Positions 41,773-55,493 of a DNA stretch of 64,000 nt are shown in pieces. The notes beneath the pieces were generated by a model, which ran no database searches, had not been told where the DNA came from, and worked only from the letters and a program-made list of their open reading frames with translations. Within the stretch, counting starts at the first letter, position 1. Each line of letters opens with the position of its first letter. The translations under genes were made by a program, and so were the position numbers. This DNA comes from Tetrastigma voinierianum (Eukaryota; Streptophyta; Magnoliopsida; Vitales; Vitaceae), in the NCBI GenBank assembly GCA_016808115.1, contig JAEQBH010006815.1, positions 1 through 64,000 of the forward strand, in the 5' to 3' direction.

Positions 41773-44700
41773 AAAGTTTTGTTTGTCCTCAAGCAAAGAA
41801 AATGATATTTATTTGTCCTCAAACAATAAAATCAATTTTGAGGTCATTAAATCCAATTCATCGGTCGGCATTTAGGCCTTAATAATATTTCAGTTGTGAC
41901 ATCAGCTCTAATTAAGCTTCATTTTCAGAATTCTAAAAATTTCCAATTTAAATCCTTTAACATAGCATGTAATTCATAGTTAATAAACAGATACAGTCCT
42001 TAACTATGTGAGTGTGTGTTGGTCTTTCCCTTATAACTGATTTGCAGATTAGGTAGTTTTATGAGAGTTACTTTGCAGAGTGACATTTTTTCAAAGTAAT
42101 TTTAAGTCCTATAGGCTTGTTGGTCATATTATTCTCCACTAGTGTAGACATAACACACCCCTTAGAATCAAATAGGTCTTTTGAGCTTGTAATGTGTGAC
42201 TAGGGTACTTGGTGACAATTGGACATTTTAAGCTCAGTTTACTATTTGCATTCATTTTCTCACTCTTTACCTTTGTGCTCCTCTGTTTTTACTAAACAGC
42301 CTAAACATCTGAAACTAGATGCGAGATTGCATTTTTAGTATGCATTTCCTCATCTGGGACTTATTGTTGTTTTTTTTTTCTTTTCCACTGCTATTTTCAA
42401 TTCTGCTTCAGAAGCCTCTTTCTGTCTTTTTATTTCAGATTTAGAGTGGTGCAATGTTTTACCTTTCTAAGCTTTCTACAACTCTTTAGCAAGTTTTAGG
42501 TCAATAGCTCCCATACCAGTTGACATTAGGGTACTAGGTGTAAAACACCCCTAAGGACTTAATTGCTCAAGGTCGAGGCTCTGAGGTAAAGTCACTCCTT
42601 GTAACTTTCTTCTTTTTCAGCTTCTCAGTTTTCTATTTTGCACCTTTTTTAGCACAACGTTTTCTTAATTGTCTTCCTTTCTCATCCTTTATTCTTCTCT
42701 TTCTTTTCAATTCAAACTTATACCCCTCAGCCCACAATTTGTAGTTTTGGGCAATTTAAGGGTTCTTTCTTTGTAAGGAAAAGATTTAAGGAAAGGGTTA
42801 AGGCTCTTCTTTTTAGGTTGTGATGATGAAATAGGCATTAGGCTCAAAATAGGTACTAAGGTATATGCTTATAGCATATCAAGGGTAGGCTGGTTGTGAT
42901 GTCTAGAATTTCTCCTTGAACAATAATGCAACAAGTTCTAGGACTCTTTAGAGATTTCTGATAATAAGTCCCATAAGGTTTTCCTAACTTGAAGCACAAT
43001 CCAGTTACGGTACTTGACCCGATGTGTTAGTTTGGTGGCTTTTCTTGACTATATTGTTCAATTTGATTAGAATTAATAGCCTTATTAACTTTGATTTCAA
43101 TTTCAGTTTTCAAGAAAAGTTTAGCTTCTTTATCATTGGCATCACAACTTAGCCCATTTGTAATTGAGACTTCAGCTTGTTCTATTTTACAAAAATTTGT
43201 TGTGTTATTGTTCACTTTACATTTCATTTTGATTGGAGTCATTCAATTCATTAGACAACAATAACATAATATTTCACCCATTTTCTTAAAGTCTTAATGA
43301 CTAATTAAACATTCTTTCCTTAAAATAAGCCATATCATCGATAATTTTTAACGTAGCTTTCATACAGGTTAACCTTTATGAGTCTCCTTTATTCAGACCA
43401 ACAAACACAAGCTCAACATTTTATTAACATTCTCAAAAATGTAAAATTAAAAGATAATAACAAATAATAAAATTCTATGCATAATCATTTCATAAACTGC
43501 CCTTTTATTCGAAAGAGGAAAAATTACATTATGTTGTTTACAAGACGAAAGAAGAATGATAGATAAGAGAGACGAGGGATAGAGAGAGCTACCTCTTCTT
43601 TCTATGTGATTGAGATCTGGAATTACTTGAGGTTCTTTGCTTCAAATTTGTAACTTGCATTTGAGGGTGTGAACTCAAGGATAGAAACTTTTGGTTTCTG
43701 CGATTGAGGCCCTCTCCATTCTGTCGAAGATACCACTCTTGGATTCTTATGTTTTGCTTGATGAGCTCACTTTGCCTTTGTCCAATGGAGTTCAAGGACT
43801 GCTCAAATTCACCTTAGGCTTGGTACATCCTTACAAGGTTCTAGTTCACCAGATCTATGCTTTCTGTCCATAATTTCTCCCTCCCAATTTTAGGATGGAC
43901 TCTAGCTCTTCCATCCACATTTTGGATGGTTGCTCTTATATATTTAAATTGTTCCTTGTAAAGATACCCAGGCTTTGCCCAAGCAAGTTTTGCTCCATTT
44001 CCTTTTCACAACCTCCATCGGCTTGATCGGCTCTTAATCTCTCAGTAGTTGATCCGCCGCAAGGCGCTTTTCTCTTTCTTTAAGCTCGACCATCAATGCC
44101 TTGTCCCTCTTTGATATCTCTTCTCTACATTCCTCGTCCTCTGATGAGGCTGGCACGCTAGGATTTTCTTCTATTCTTTAATTTTCTGCAACCAGTGTTT
44201 CATCTCTCCATCTCAGTTCTTCCCTGAACTGCTCATCTCTCATCTTCGTTTCTTCTCTCATCTCAGTTAACATGGAGAACAGTCATGATGTGTTGCTCTC
44301 TTGTTCTTTTGTTATCTTGTTCCTTCTTTCTGCTCTATTATGAGCAGGCATTATATCTTCTTCAGCCTTGGGAGAGAGCACTGGTTGCTCTAGGTAATCT
44401 TCAACCCAAACACCCCCCCCTCCCCCCGCATAATTTCTTATGTCTTTAGCTCTTCTTTAGCTGCAGGGGCTGCCTCTCTTTACAGTTCTGAAGCTGCCCT
44501 TTTTCTTTTCCTTATTCTCTCCACCTCTTGACCTTGTACTGGAGCTTTTAGGACTCCAGTGAGGGTGAGAGGTGAGGATCTCGGGCATTTCTCCCCTGTC
44601 TCACTAAATGTTACACCCCCATTGATACACAGGAGAGTGATCAAGGCAGGGTGGGGGATATTCCTTGAGAAGTTGTTCTCAGGGTAGTCGAGATATTTGC

Positions 44701-44860
44701 TCCACTATCTTCCTACGCTTCAAATTCAGCCCCCTTGACCAATGCATATGAGTATGTCACGGTCTTGTCTCACTATTGAGACGTGCTTTGAAGGGGTGAG
44801 AATGGAATTGATGAAGGAGGAACCACACCTTGACTACTTTTGACAAGTCGCCTCTGTCGA
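41773..44860 (-). mobile_element. Athila-type internal region and plant transposon protein C-half, copy 2
   Basis: Aligns with 5,780-8,866. The minus strand again reads YIDRGDLSKVVKVW, ILTPSKHVSIVRQDR and ITLLCINGGV. Upstream of these, LTLTGVLKAPVQGQ-type codons near 44,540-44,560 are better kept than in copy 1. A C/T-only run (44,405-44,427) is new. Confidence 0.55.
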
Positions 44861-46139
44861 TGTAGGTGTTGGGCATGGTGCCCTAAAATCATGTAATTTG
44901 TACTCTTCATGAAAACAATTTTCTATATTTGATTCTTTATACATGTGTTGTATAATTTAGTAAATATCAGAAAATCCCAAGTTTCAATGTGTAACTATAA
45001 TCTTAGTATATACTTGATTATATATGAATTGAGTAAAGATTATAGATAATAAACTAAGCTTGTCTAAAGTAGTAAATCAAAGTAGGAATCTTTGATCTAT
45101 ATCTCTTAGTACAGTCCCTTTGAGCGTTAAGAATGTAATGTCTGGATCACGGATTATTGATGTAGAGACATTAAAATGGGAGGTGCTATTTAATCACGAT
45201 TACATAGGACGGGACCGGACATATGGATTAAACTCTTAAATATTAAGATTTACCAATTTAAGAGTTTTAAGCGGTGTCACTAGATGATCATATGCGGCCA
45301 GTCTTAATCATGGTAGCCATGGACTCATGTCTATTTGATAGGGCCTTTTGATTCATAGGTTGATCTGTCTAAAACGGACCAAATACTTATGTCTTGGGAG
45401 GCCCCATTGAGATAGTGTTTAGAACAATGTCCTACGGATATGGAATCAAACCCTTACTTGAGAGCGGATAATTGGTTCCCTTAAGTGTTAGTGCAGGCGA
45501 GCAAATTGGCGCTCTAATTTATAACGGGTTTATAAATTAGCTGTTCATAGTGAATTAATGGAACAGGATAAAGATATCAACTAGAGAATTAAAGCGGTAA
45601 TTTCACCTAGCTCTAATGATGGACCCGATTTTGGAGGATTGAATTGCATGTAATGATCATATCCCGATGGGTACGAGTATCCTTCGTAAATTATTACGTA
45701 ATTAAAAGAGTTCGATTTGATTTTTAGTGGAATATCTTGGAACTAATAAATTAGATTAATTGATTAAAGAGTTTAATTAATTATCAAATTTATTGGAGCT
45801 TGGAATGCAGTCCATATGTCCTAGACGCCTCTATAGAAACATCGTATAGAATTAGATTAACAAAATCCTTAGGGGCATAGTTGTAAAGAAATTGTTTCAT
45901 AGCAACTATGTAGTAATTATTGGATAATTAAATGTTAATTAATTAATTGAATTAATTAATTAATAGTAATTATTACTACTTGCGAAAAATCTCCTTTAAT
46001 TTGTTGAGGTAATTCTTCTTTATTGTTTGTTGATTAGTAGCCATGTACCATAGGATTGTAAAGAGTTTTATTAATTTTTAAAATTCTTTGGACCAAAAAT
46101 CTTTATTTGCAAACTGTTTTGAACTTTAAAAACCCTACA
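44861..46139. mobile_element. solo-LTR-like insertion, copy 2
   Basis: Same TGTAGG...CCTACA ends and same length as 8,867-10,145. The right flank (GTGAGCGTTG) differs from copy 1 (AAGAAGCTGC), so a target duplication still cannot be read. Confidence 0.55.
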
Positions 46140-46530
46140 GTGAGCGTTGCGGATGGTTTTGGTTATACACCGGCTACCTTGAATCGTGCAGCCGATTCTT
46201 TGACAATCTCTTCAAACCTTGGACTCTCCTAGAGCTGGTCGTACTCCTTGCAGTCACTCATTGGTCTCAGCTCCAAGAGTTGGGAGATGCCCCTCTCCTC
46301 AAAAGGGAAGCACTACCCCTTAACATAGCACATCAGGTTCTTCTGTTCACCAAATTGGCGTAAAATTCTTTGACCAAGGCTCGTACTCCCGGGTCTTTGT
46401 GCTGGCTTAACTTTTCAAATCTCGTCACTCAATCTCCTCTTTAAACAACGACACCGGCTCCTTAAATCCCCTTTCTTCCACGAGTTTTGCAACATAAGTA
46501 ATTGTCCTCAAAGTAGAATGAATATACCAA
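46140..46530 (-). pseudogene. plant transposon protein N-half, copy 2
   Basis: Aligns with 10,146-10,520; minus-strand frames are broken. Readings such as EIVKE and ITKTI next to the insertion recall the domain. Confidence 0.4.
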
Positions 46531-46544
46531 AACAAACGTGTCGA

Positions 46545-48840
46545 GTGAGAGATTTTTGCATGTTTTCGATTATGCCGGTAGATTCTGATGTAGACAATAC
46601 ATGGTGCGTTTATCCTGAAATTGAGACTACATGCGCTTTTTCATGCGTCTTCCACGAGGCGTTTGAACATGGAAGTTTAGAAAAGTATTAATTCCTAGGA
46701 CATCTTGAACAACACCATTGACATCGACTTTTAGCATGTCATGAATCTCTCTCTTACTCGAAAAACCAGTATATCAAATATTGGGTTGACAACTTGAATT
46801 GATCATCGACAAAATCAGCCACATTTGTCCATTAAATCCCTATCATTGCACATGCATAGAGAGTATGCGACTTTTCCCGAAGCAAACAAGTCTGTTGTAT
46901 CATGATGTCAACATTGAAGATTGAGTACCAATAAATACACAGATAGACTCTGCCCGAATGGGCTGGCTGTATGAAGCCAAAGCCTTTTAGCAATATTAAT
47001 TTTCACTTTCTCATTTATTTTTGGCCACACATAGAACCCTTCCATTGATTGGATTCAACTTTATGCTTAACAAGCATAACTTTGACTTAGTCATGTGCTC
47101 GATTAAACTCTGAATAAGTAATGTCGTTCATCTCTTAACAAGGCATTAAACGACTCTATAAGGTTTGTTGTCATTTTGTCCCATCGTTTCTTCGAGAATT
47201 TTGACATGGCCCACTGCTGAGGTTCATTTTTCTCAATCTAGGTTGCTACTTGAATCATTATACATACTTAATTTATTGGTAAGGCATTGTAATCAATCTC
47301 CAATCGAGCATAGGCAATTTTATCAAGCGATCGCAATGCATTTTCCTTCCCCTTGTTCCCCCTTGTGTAATACTTATTAAAACAAGCTACTAAAGTTCTC
47401 CTTCAAGTGACGATAACAATAGGCATGATTCTCTTCTCCAAAAAGCTCTGGTACACTACGTAGAAGACCGGGTGTCTATATGATAAAATGATCACATCCT
47501 TATCCCCAATGAGATTCTTTAAGTTTTGTAAGAACGATTCAATCTTTGTAATTGTGGGCTCATCACCTGCTATACTGGAACATGTTGTCATTTGCCATCA
47601 TAAGATGTTGCTGAAAAAAAAGGCACCATTGTATGGCCTACTCATGGGATGAGTGGTAGCAATGGTACAGCCATCATTGCTTCAAAACCACATAATGGAC
47701 ACTTCTTGGGCAATAAGAGTTGTTGAAAATGACCATCACTAGAGTGTGTCAACTCTAAATGCTCTCGGATTACATTTTTTTCTGCTCACACATCGAGCCT
47801 TGATTTATAGAAAATTTTAGGTTGATATATATTCTCTCTTTAGCGCCTCCTTAATATACGAGCTTGTACATAAGTCAAACGCATCCCATTATCGGGAATG
47901 AAGTCTTTACAAATTTTTCGTGGCATGCATTCGAGTGTACATCGAATGACATCGCCCGAAATAACGCCCGGGGCTAGGTTACATCCCAACTAATGGTTGA
48001 GTATAAACTAGATCATTAATAGTATGCCTATGCTTTCGTTTCTGAATGTATTGCACTTGTATAAGATGCAAGAAAGCACCTATATACGACAAGTTATCTT
48101 CAAGAGCGATCATTTACCATGCATATAATAGTCATGTTTTAAAGCAGTTTTCTTTAATAATGCAGAAATCTCCTTGCTATAGACATCAAGTACACAACAC
48201 GAAAAAAGCATCCGCACATTTAGAACATTTGTACTATCCATAATTTTATTTTGGAATCTCCTTGAATTATGTTGAACCGCCATACATGAGACTCGACAAA
48301 TTGTAGGGCATTTCTTTGATACGATATAGACAAACTTAGATTGACACTACATTTCTCTAGACGTGTCTAGAATTGGAAGCAACAATAGGCGTTGGAGGAT
48401 CACTGTTAACCCACGTATCGCCCGGTCTAATGAGTCCGTGTTTTGGCCAAATATTGTGAGGATTGTATTATAATCACATTTTTAACTATACTCGACATAC
48501 CTTGGAGGTGGTCGGATGACCTCAATCGAGACATAGGTATTCGAACTCGCGTACATGTAATAATAATTGTCATCGAATTTAAACATTTTCCTCATTTATG
48601 CATCGTATTTTATGATACCAACGTGGTGGATCAAATTTACATGTGTATTATTTTTCAATGCAGTTGATTCAACCTTCAACCTATCCTGAACTATTAAAAC
48701 AAATTCAACATATGGAATATGCACGTTCATGATTTATGTGATGACTCAGCCACCCTTGTATTCTAATTGTTGTCCTGGACTTCACCATTTCCCAATGTAG
48801 CATACATAAACAAACATCTAGTTCTCATCTTTGTCACAAT
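46545..48840 (-). pseudogene. MULE transposase, copy 2
   Basis: Aligns with 10,533-12,870. The ILSYRHP change of the catalytic Asp is present here too (about 47,475), so it predates the duplication. The SWIM finger is more damaged. Bases 48,470-48,610 match copy 1 exactly over more than 130 bases. Confidence 0.8.
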
Positions 48841-48909
48841 CTATAGATTTAATTTTACACAATTTGATGACATAATTCATTAGCTACATTTAACTGATCC
48901 TTTATGTGT

Positions 48910-49530
48910 GTTATGGTGGTACCAATAGTCTATTATGGTTGATAAATGCAATGCAACAAAGTCTGACTAGAGTGGTTCTAACAAGTTTTATTATGGTAGT
49001 ACTAAGGTAGTAAACCTAGTTTATTACATGATAGTACACGATACAAATGGTAGTACCTACAGTATGTTATACTAAAAACATATCGATTAATCCCACGTGA
49101 ATTGTTTGTGATTAGATACTTGCAAAATTTGAAATATGATGCTAGTAAACTATCTAATTCATTACAATTGAATGACTCTAACCTTAATAGAATAAAAACT
49201 TAGATACAAATATAGTGTTTTAAGGAATCGTATGTAATGGCAGTAACAAATTGACTTCAAGGAAGATAACTCTCGTGCTTGTTTTCACAATGTTTTATCA
49301 TGGTCGTGTCGAGTAGTACCACTAAATACCTTATGGTGGTACCCCCAGTATATTATGATAGTCTCGGTAGTACCACTAGGATGTAATGATCCACATAATA
49401 TTTGGGACCACATTGAAATTTTATACTTTACTGACTCTACCTTCATCTGATAAAGGTTATTTTAAACCATGTGGTACGATTCTTGATCAAGCTAAAGGAT
49501 TGACTATTTTAGGTAGTACTCATAGCTTGC
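48910..49530. repeat. GGTAGTAC motif cluster, copy 2
   Basis: Same motifs and order as 12,940-13,560. Confidence 0.45.
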
Positions 49531-50224
49531 CATCGTAGTTACCCATTTCATCAAAACATGGTCGATTCTCCAATAAATGCCAACACATATTTAAAACCCG
49601 AGAAATATGATGAAAATGCCAAAACAAAGCTATATTTACAAAACAAAGAAGAATAGCCAAAATACCAATCGAGCTATATTTACAAAAATGAAGAACAATC
49701 GAAAATGGAAAAACGAAGCTATAATAAAACTTCACAACACAAACTCACAATCGAATCGAGATAACATAGAAAATCACCGAAAAACTGTTAGTGTCCTTAC
49801 CTTACTTCTTTCCGTTGAGAGAGAGGAAATATCGAAAACAATAAAAAATGTGAAAAAGTTTCAGCTTCTCTGGCACTGTGTATTTGTGTTGAGAAGTGAA
49901 AGATGTGAAAGTGCAAAAAAAAAAAGATTTTATAGTGTGAGGGGGTAATGGGTTGTCGAATAGTTAGAGGAGAGGAGGAAGATGAAGAATCGAGGGGAGA
50001 GGGAGGAAGGCGATCAAAGCGATTTTTATCGTAGGGTACCTAGGCATAAGGGTAGTTTGGGTAGCTTTTTTACAATCATCACTTTTGTTACCAATAATAA
50101 TTACTTTTTGGTAGAATATACTGAGTAATGCAATTTGAATTCTCCTTTTCGGGTTTTATAATAGTTGCATATTAATGAAATAAACACACATTTCCTACTT
50201 ATTAAAGAAGCACTTTTTGATGAG
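49531..50224. other. non-coding stretch before hAT, copy 2
   Basis: Aligns with 13,561-14,244. The open frame 49,607-49,948 is AT/AG-rich and frame-shifted against copy 1, so I do not call it. Confidence 0.4.
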
Positions 50225-53200
50225 GATCTCAAAAGCCGGGCCAGGGCGCTTTGGGCTGGCAGGGCGCAGATGGGCTTTAGCCGATGGCTTCTCGTTAAAG
50301 GGGCGGGCGGGGCGCAAACTCATTGAGTGACCGGCCGGTGGCTGGCCGAGATCATGGGCTTTCAGGCTCGCCCATAAGCCTTGAGGCCAGCCAGAGCGCC
50401 CAGAAAGCCCGCCCGGAGCTGCAGGGCCAGCCCGGGCCAGGCGGGAGGACCGTGGAGGCGGGTCTAGGCCAGATCTATGGGCCAGCCCGGAGGCTGTCTG
50501 GAGGCGGCAAAGCCGCCTAAAAGCCCCTGACCCTCCGTGTGGGATTTTTATTTAAATTGTATTCAAAGTTAAATAAAAGTAAGCTTAAAACAATTCAAAT
50601 AAAATACATAATTTAAATTTTATTAATCAAATATAATTACATTTAGAAATGTATGAAAAGTTTACATCAACGCAAAATAATAAGTACATCCCAACTAGGT
50701 TGACACCTATTTCTTTGTCAATCATTTGTACTTTTCAACCATAAGAAAATAAAAATACAATATACATTTCCAATAAAATATTTTAATCATTATTTTCAGG
50801 TGACGGGAACTATCTTGGATCCATTCATGTCTTGATATTTTAAGTTCTCTGTATCAACCACTAGTTGACTTCGAACATGATCATCTGATCTCTTGTCAAA
50901 GCTAAACTCCAATCTTTTAAACATACTCTTTGCTTTGATTGCTTGGTGACAAATTACATCTCTTTTTGCTAACCACTCTTCCACACACTTTTCAAGCGGC
51001 TTAGATGCGTACTCACGAGGCACGGTTAATACATCAAATCGCGATAATAGATAACATCGGGTATTTAATTTGTTGTTTTTTCCACCATTCTAAAATATCA
51101 AAATCTTCATTATCTTCAAATTGAATTGTTTCTACACTGAGATATTTATCTATATCTGTTGTATTATTTGGAGAACTAGTTGTTGCCTTTTTTCTACTTT
51201 TGAACATTTCTAAAGGAGCTTTTATAAAAAGATGAGGCTTATCGTGGATGATTTTATCAAACTAATAATAATACCATATTTTTCTTTATAAATATTATAT
51301 AAAATATATAATAATGAATTTACTTCATTTTTAATTTCTTCAATTTTTTATTTGATCTTCATTGTAAATAACACAACCATTCATTTAAAGCATCAAATTT
51401 TAATCTAGGGTCTAATTAAACCAATATAATAAATTAAAGGTATTTCTCCCCAATATTTTTAATTTTTCTATCATTGCAAAAATTATATCAGTATTAAAAA
51501 TTTCATAACTTAAATAATTTTGAAGTACCATATAAATACTAGTTATTTGCATAATGACCCGATGTGAAGTTGGATAATACACACTACAAAAAATATTTGT
51601 TGAAGTATCAAAAATTTCAAAAAGATCTCGTAGAAGGTCCGCAATGTGCCAATCATAATCATTTAATACATCAACATCTACATCAATATTATTATTAGAT
51701 AATTACATTTCGTATAATTGTACTACTTTTTTATATTTTGTAAAAGCTTATAAGTAGAATTCCATCTAGTTGGTATGTCTAAACTTATATTTTTCTTTTC
51801 ATATTTACAATTTTGCAACAATAAAAAAATAATTCATGTTTTGCAGAGACAATTAATATTATGTCTGATGTCTCTAATTTTTTATAATGTCAATTTGTTT
51901 TAATCCATCTTTTACAATCAAATTTAAAATATGTGCACAACGTACGTGAAATAATTTTGTATGATCATATTTTATTTGCTAAAATCTTTTTAATCTTTGT
52001 ATTGCTACATCATTATTGGAAGCATTATCTAATGTTATTGTAAATATTTTATCACGAATACCTAAATCTATAATTTCATCATTTATTAAAGTTGCTATAT
52101 TTTTACCATTAAGTGGAGTATTTATTGTTTTAAATGAAATTATTCTTTTATCTAACATCCATTCACTATCTATATAATGAGCAGTAATACATAAAAAGCC
52201 ACCATGCATTAAAGATGTCGAATATCGGATGTTAAACAATTTCGCTTCAAAATTTGCAAAATATTGTTTTAAATTTTCTCGTTGTTTGGGAATTTTTTTT
52301 CATAATATCTCTTTTAACGTATTTCGGGACTGACCTTTGAATTGAGGATTAATCAATGTTTGGGTGTTTTGAATAATCATAAGTTTCCATCATGTTAAAG
52401 GTTGTTCGACTTTTATTATGTAATCGATAATTCCTTCGACAAGCGGACTAAATACGTAGAAAATGTGTTTAAATTTGCATTAAATGCTTTACCTAATTGC
52501 ATATAATTTCTAATATCTACATTATGCTTAGTTTTACATTGTTCATTGTGTCTTTTTAAATGACTTGTGCCCGAATTTGATCCACCACTAAGAAGTTTGC
52601 TACAAATTTTACATTTTGCTTTTATTTCTTTTTTATTATTTTCTAAATTATCTATTATATCAAAAAAATTCCATATATTTGAACTAAGTTTTTGCTTAAT
52701 AAATCATGGACTAAAAGAAGATGCACATGCACTATCCATATTAAAATTATTAATAAATATTATACTAAAAAAATAAAATAATGAATCAAATAAAATGTAA
52801 CAAATAAAAAAAGTAGAGGTGGAGAAATATTACTCAATTGGAATATCGAAGCGAAATTCTTTAAAATACGAGCTATTGGAGTCTTTGATACTTGATTTGC
52901 ACACTTCCAATAATATCATGTAATATGAAGAACAATTGAAGAAAATGAAGTATTAAAGAATATGAGAATAATTGTGAAACCAGTGAATTTGGAGAGAGTG
53001 AAAAATTAGAGATAGTTGATGATGAAAAATTAAGAGAATTTGTGTAGTATTTATAGAGAAAAGATAAAGTGAAAAAAAAAAAAAAGGTGTGCAATGGTCA
53101 CATGACCGTTTCTGGGGAAGAGGAGGGGAGGTAGCGCGGTCATATGGCCGTTGGGGCGAGAGGAAGGGGCCGGCGGGCATGGCCGCCACTTTGGGCCCGT

Positions 53201-53442
53201 CCCGGGCCACTCCGCTCTGGTAGCCCGGGCCGTCGTTACGGGCCGTCAGGCCCACGTCACCCACGGGCCGTCAGGCGCCGCCATCTGGCGTGTTTCCAGC
53301 CCGATTATAAAAACGTGAAATTTGAGCTGCAGACAAAAAATTTAAATTAGGCTCGGCCAGGCAGTTGATTGTCAAGCGGGCACATAAATTCGACACTGAG
53401 CAAGGTATGGGCCCTAACTTGTCGGTAGGCGGGTTGGAGATC
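50225..53442 (-). mobile_element. hAT element, copy 2
   Basis: Ends GAGGATCTC and GAGATC, GC-rich subterminal blocks at 50,230-50,530 and 53,105-53,300, AT-rich core with transposase. Aligns with 14,245-17,532. Confidence 0.72.
50790..52630 (-). pseudogene. hAT transposase, copy 2 (clearer frames)
   Basis: Read leftward: BED zinc finger KCKICSKLLSGGSNSGTSHL, then KRHNEQ (about 52,625-52,545), with the Cys and His pairs in place; the core domain frame 52,239-51,979 with LCITAHYIDSEWMLDKRI and FTITLDNASNNDVAIQRLKR, including a catalytic-core Asp; and a C-terminal frame 51,023-50,796 with PREYASKPLEKCVEEWLAKR and SMFKRLEFS, in the place of the dimerisation domain. Gaps between them are frameshifted. 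BED binds the element ends. Confidence 0.8.
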
Positions 53443-53826
53443 ACTTACTTACTACGGTCGGTTTTACGGACAGAGTTAAGCGTTAACCGATTCTGAAATT
53501 TTTTAGGTGTAGTTATTTTCTTTTTTACTTATTCTTAAGTGCTCGTAATGGATCTGTTAAAAAAAGGGTTATAAATGGGACTCCAGGACCGTAGAAACTA
53601 TGAAGCGTCTCTATAAGATAAAAGAAAAGATATGACCCGAAAATTTGTTAGAAAACTTTTGCTTTAGAACATAGCAATCAATTACTTGTACATGGCTATA
53701 GTAGAATCTCGGCCTACATAGTTTTAATATTTTGTTCTTGTTCATGAAGCGTATATTCTTCCCTTATATTTTATATTAAGTAGGATGCTGTTATCTACTT
53801 GAGAATTTTGTTGTGAAGAGCTGCAG
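53443..53826 (+). other. epsin intron beside hAT, copy 2
   Basis: Aligns with 17,533-17,897. No gene seen. Confidence 0.55.
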
Positions 53827-53865
53827 AGGTGGTGCCCGAACTGATGAGCATCCTCAGTATGGAAG
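53827..53865 (+). pseudogene. epsin small exon, copy 2
   Basis: Identical in sequence and splice sites to 17,898-17,936. The duplicated intron with the 8-nt microexon (53,997-54,004) follows. Confidence 0.75.
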
Positions 53866-54142
53866 GTAATATCTTGGGGGATTCATTCACAACTTCTTGA
53901 TGTTTATGTTATAGTTTTAGGTCATTTTTTAAAAATTCAGGTGAATAAAAATAGGCCAATTAAAACTGTGCATTTGTATATTTATTTATTGCACAGTATG
54001 GAAGGTGATATCTTGGTGGATTCAATCACAAATTCTTGGTGTTTATATGCTACTTTGAGGTCAGTTTTCAAAGAATTTAAGAGACGAAAATGGAACTTAA
54101 AGCTAAACGAAACTGTGCTTTTGTATATTTATTTGTGTGCAG

Positions 54143-54223
54143 GCAGCGAACGAAAATTTTCTGAACAAATCTTGACCTCCTCCTAGTTATGAAGAAGCTG
54201 TAGCTGATATCCAAAGTCCTGTT
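54143..54223 (+). pseudogene. epsin exon (APPSYEEAV), copy 2
   Basis: Reads ERKFSEQ, then after a small deletion (GACCTCCTCC for GACGCTCCTCC) PPSYEEAVADIQSPV. It is followed by GTTCAAG where copy 1 has GTCTAAG. Confidence 0.8.
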
Positions 54224-54300
54224 CAAGATTTTATACCAAAGACGTGGATCAAGATTTTGCCAACTTAATGTTTGGTTAATCCTATCTTTCTTCTTGACAG

Positions 54301-54460
54301 AAGAGATGGAGAAACCCCAGAAGCGCCTACCCCTAAAACATCTTCTCCACCCGTAGGTGCTAGTCCTACCCAAGCAACAAATTGCTGCTGGTCGCTACCA
54401 TCACCATACGCACCGAGGAAGTTGATTCTTTTGATGAGTTTGATCCGCGGTCCAGTTTCG
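54301..54460 (+). pseudogene. epsin exon (RRDGETPEAP), copy 2
   Basis: Reads RRDGETPEAPTPKTSSPPVG, then ASPTQAT; after that a shift garbles the centre before DEFDPR near 54,435. Copy 1 (18,369-18,532) is open throughout. Confidence 0.8.
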
Positions 54461-55009
54461 GTTTGAGAATCTAGAGGTTTTCTGTTTGCCAGTAGGTGCA
54501 GCTTGACTCTAAACAATTTTCTTGCAATTGTTAGTATAAATTTTATGATAGTTATATAATTCTATAATTTGTTCTGGGTTGCACTTTTGAAGATAATTTG
54601 AAACATTTTTTCCCATAGAAAATTGTTATCTTTTTGTTAGGAAGTTATAACCTTCAAAAAATCCAAAAATGAAATTTAGAAATTTTTTAAGGTGCAGATT
54701 TAATTATAGAATGTGTACTAAAAGTTCCAGGCATAGTATGTAATTAGACACAAAAGTACTAGAGTGAAGTTGCACAGACAAGAGGAAGAGGGGCTTAGAC
54801 AACAAGGCTTATTCTTTGTGAGTGGAAATTTGGTGATTTGCTCTTCTGAAGGGAAGAATTCAAACATCTTGTTTTGGTGAAGATGATACTTGGTAGAAGT
54901 TCAGTCCTCTGTGTTTTCGTGCTTGCTTGGTTGATATTCCTTCAATGCTAAGTAATTTTATATCTACTTTGTCCCAAAGAAGACTAAATTAATGTCTCCC
55001 AATATGCAG

Positions 55010-55474
55010 CTAAAACTAATCCGTTGGTGGATATTGGAATTGATTTGATGCTAAGCTGAAAAAAGAGATTCAACCTAAACCTGCAGCCACAACTCCTGTA
55101 TCTACTACCACAGGCAATGAGATCTGGCTCTGGAATTGGCCGTTCTGGTGCAGGTGCACTCAGGCCTCCACCATATCGGATGATGGGAATGGGTACTGGC
55201 CCTGCCGCAGGCATGAATATGGGTATGGTTGGTGGTCCTAGTGCAAGCATGGGTATGGGAATGGGAATGGGTGGTGCTCTTGGAGCAGGCATGGGTATGG
55301 GTATGGGTGGCGGTCCTGGACCGGGTATGGGGATGGGAGGAGGCATGGGCATGGGAGGATATGGTGGTATCAATCAACCTATGGGAATGGGGCAAGGAGG
55401 AGGCCAACAAATGCAACAACAAATTGGATTGCCTCCCGGGGGTTATAACCCCATGATGGTCCCAGGTGGTTATG
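55010..55474 (+). pseudogene. epsin last exon (copy B, copy 2), fused to retroelement
   Basis: From 55,117 the exon is open to its end: GSGIGRSGAGALRPPPYRMM, long Met/Gly repeats, GGYGGINQPMGMGQGGGQQM, QQQIGLPPGGYNPMMVPGGY, i.e. the full tail of a plant epsin apart from its last few residues. The 5' part (PKTNPLVDIGID) is shifted at about 55,045-55,075. The frame runs on through the TA repeat into reverse-transcriptase codons and stops at 55,578, giving a 153-codon chimeric frame. Confidence 0.85.
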
Positions 55475-55493
55475 ATATATATATATATATATA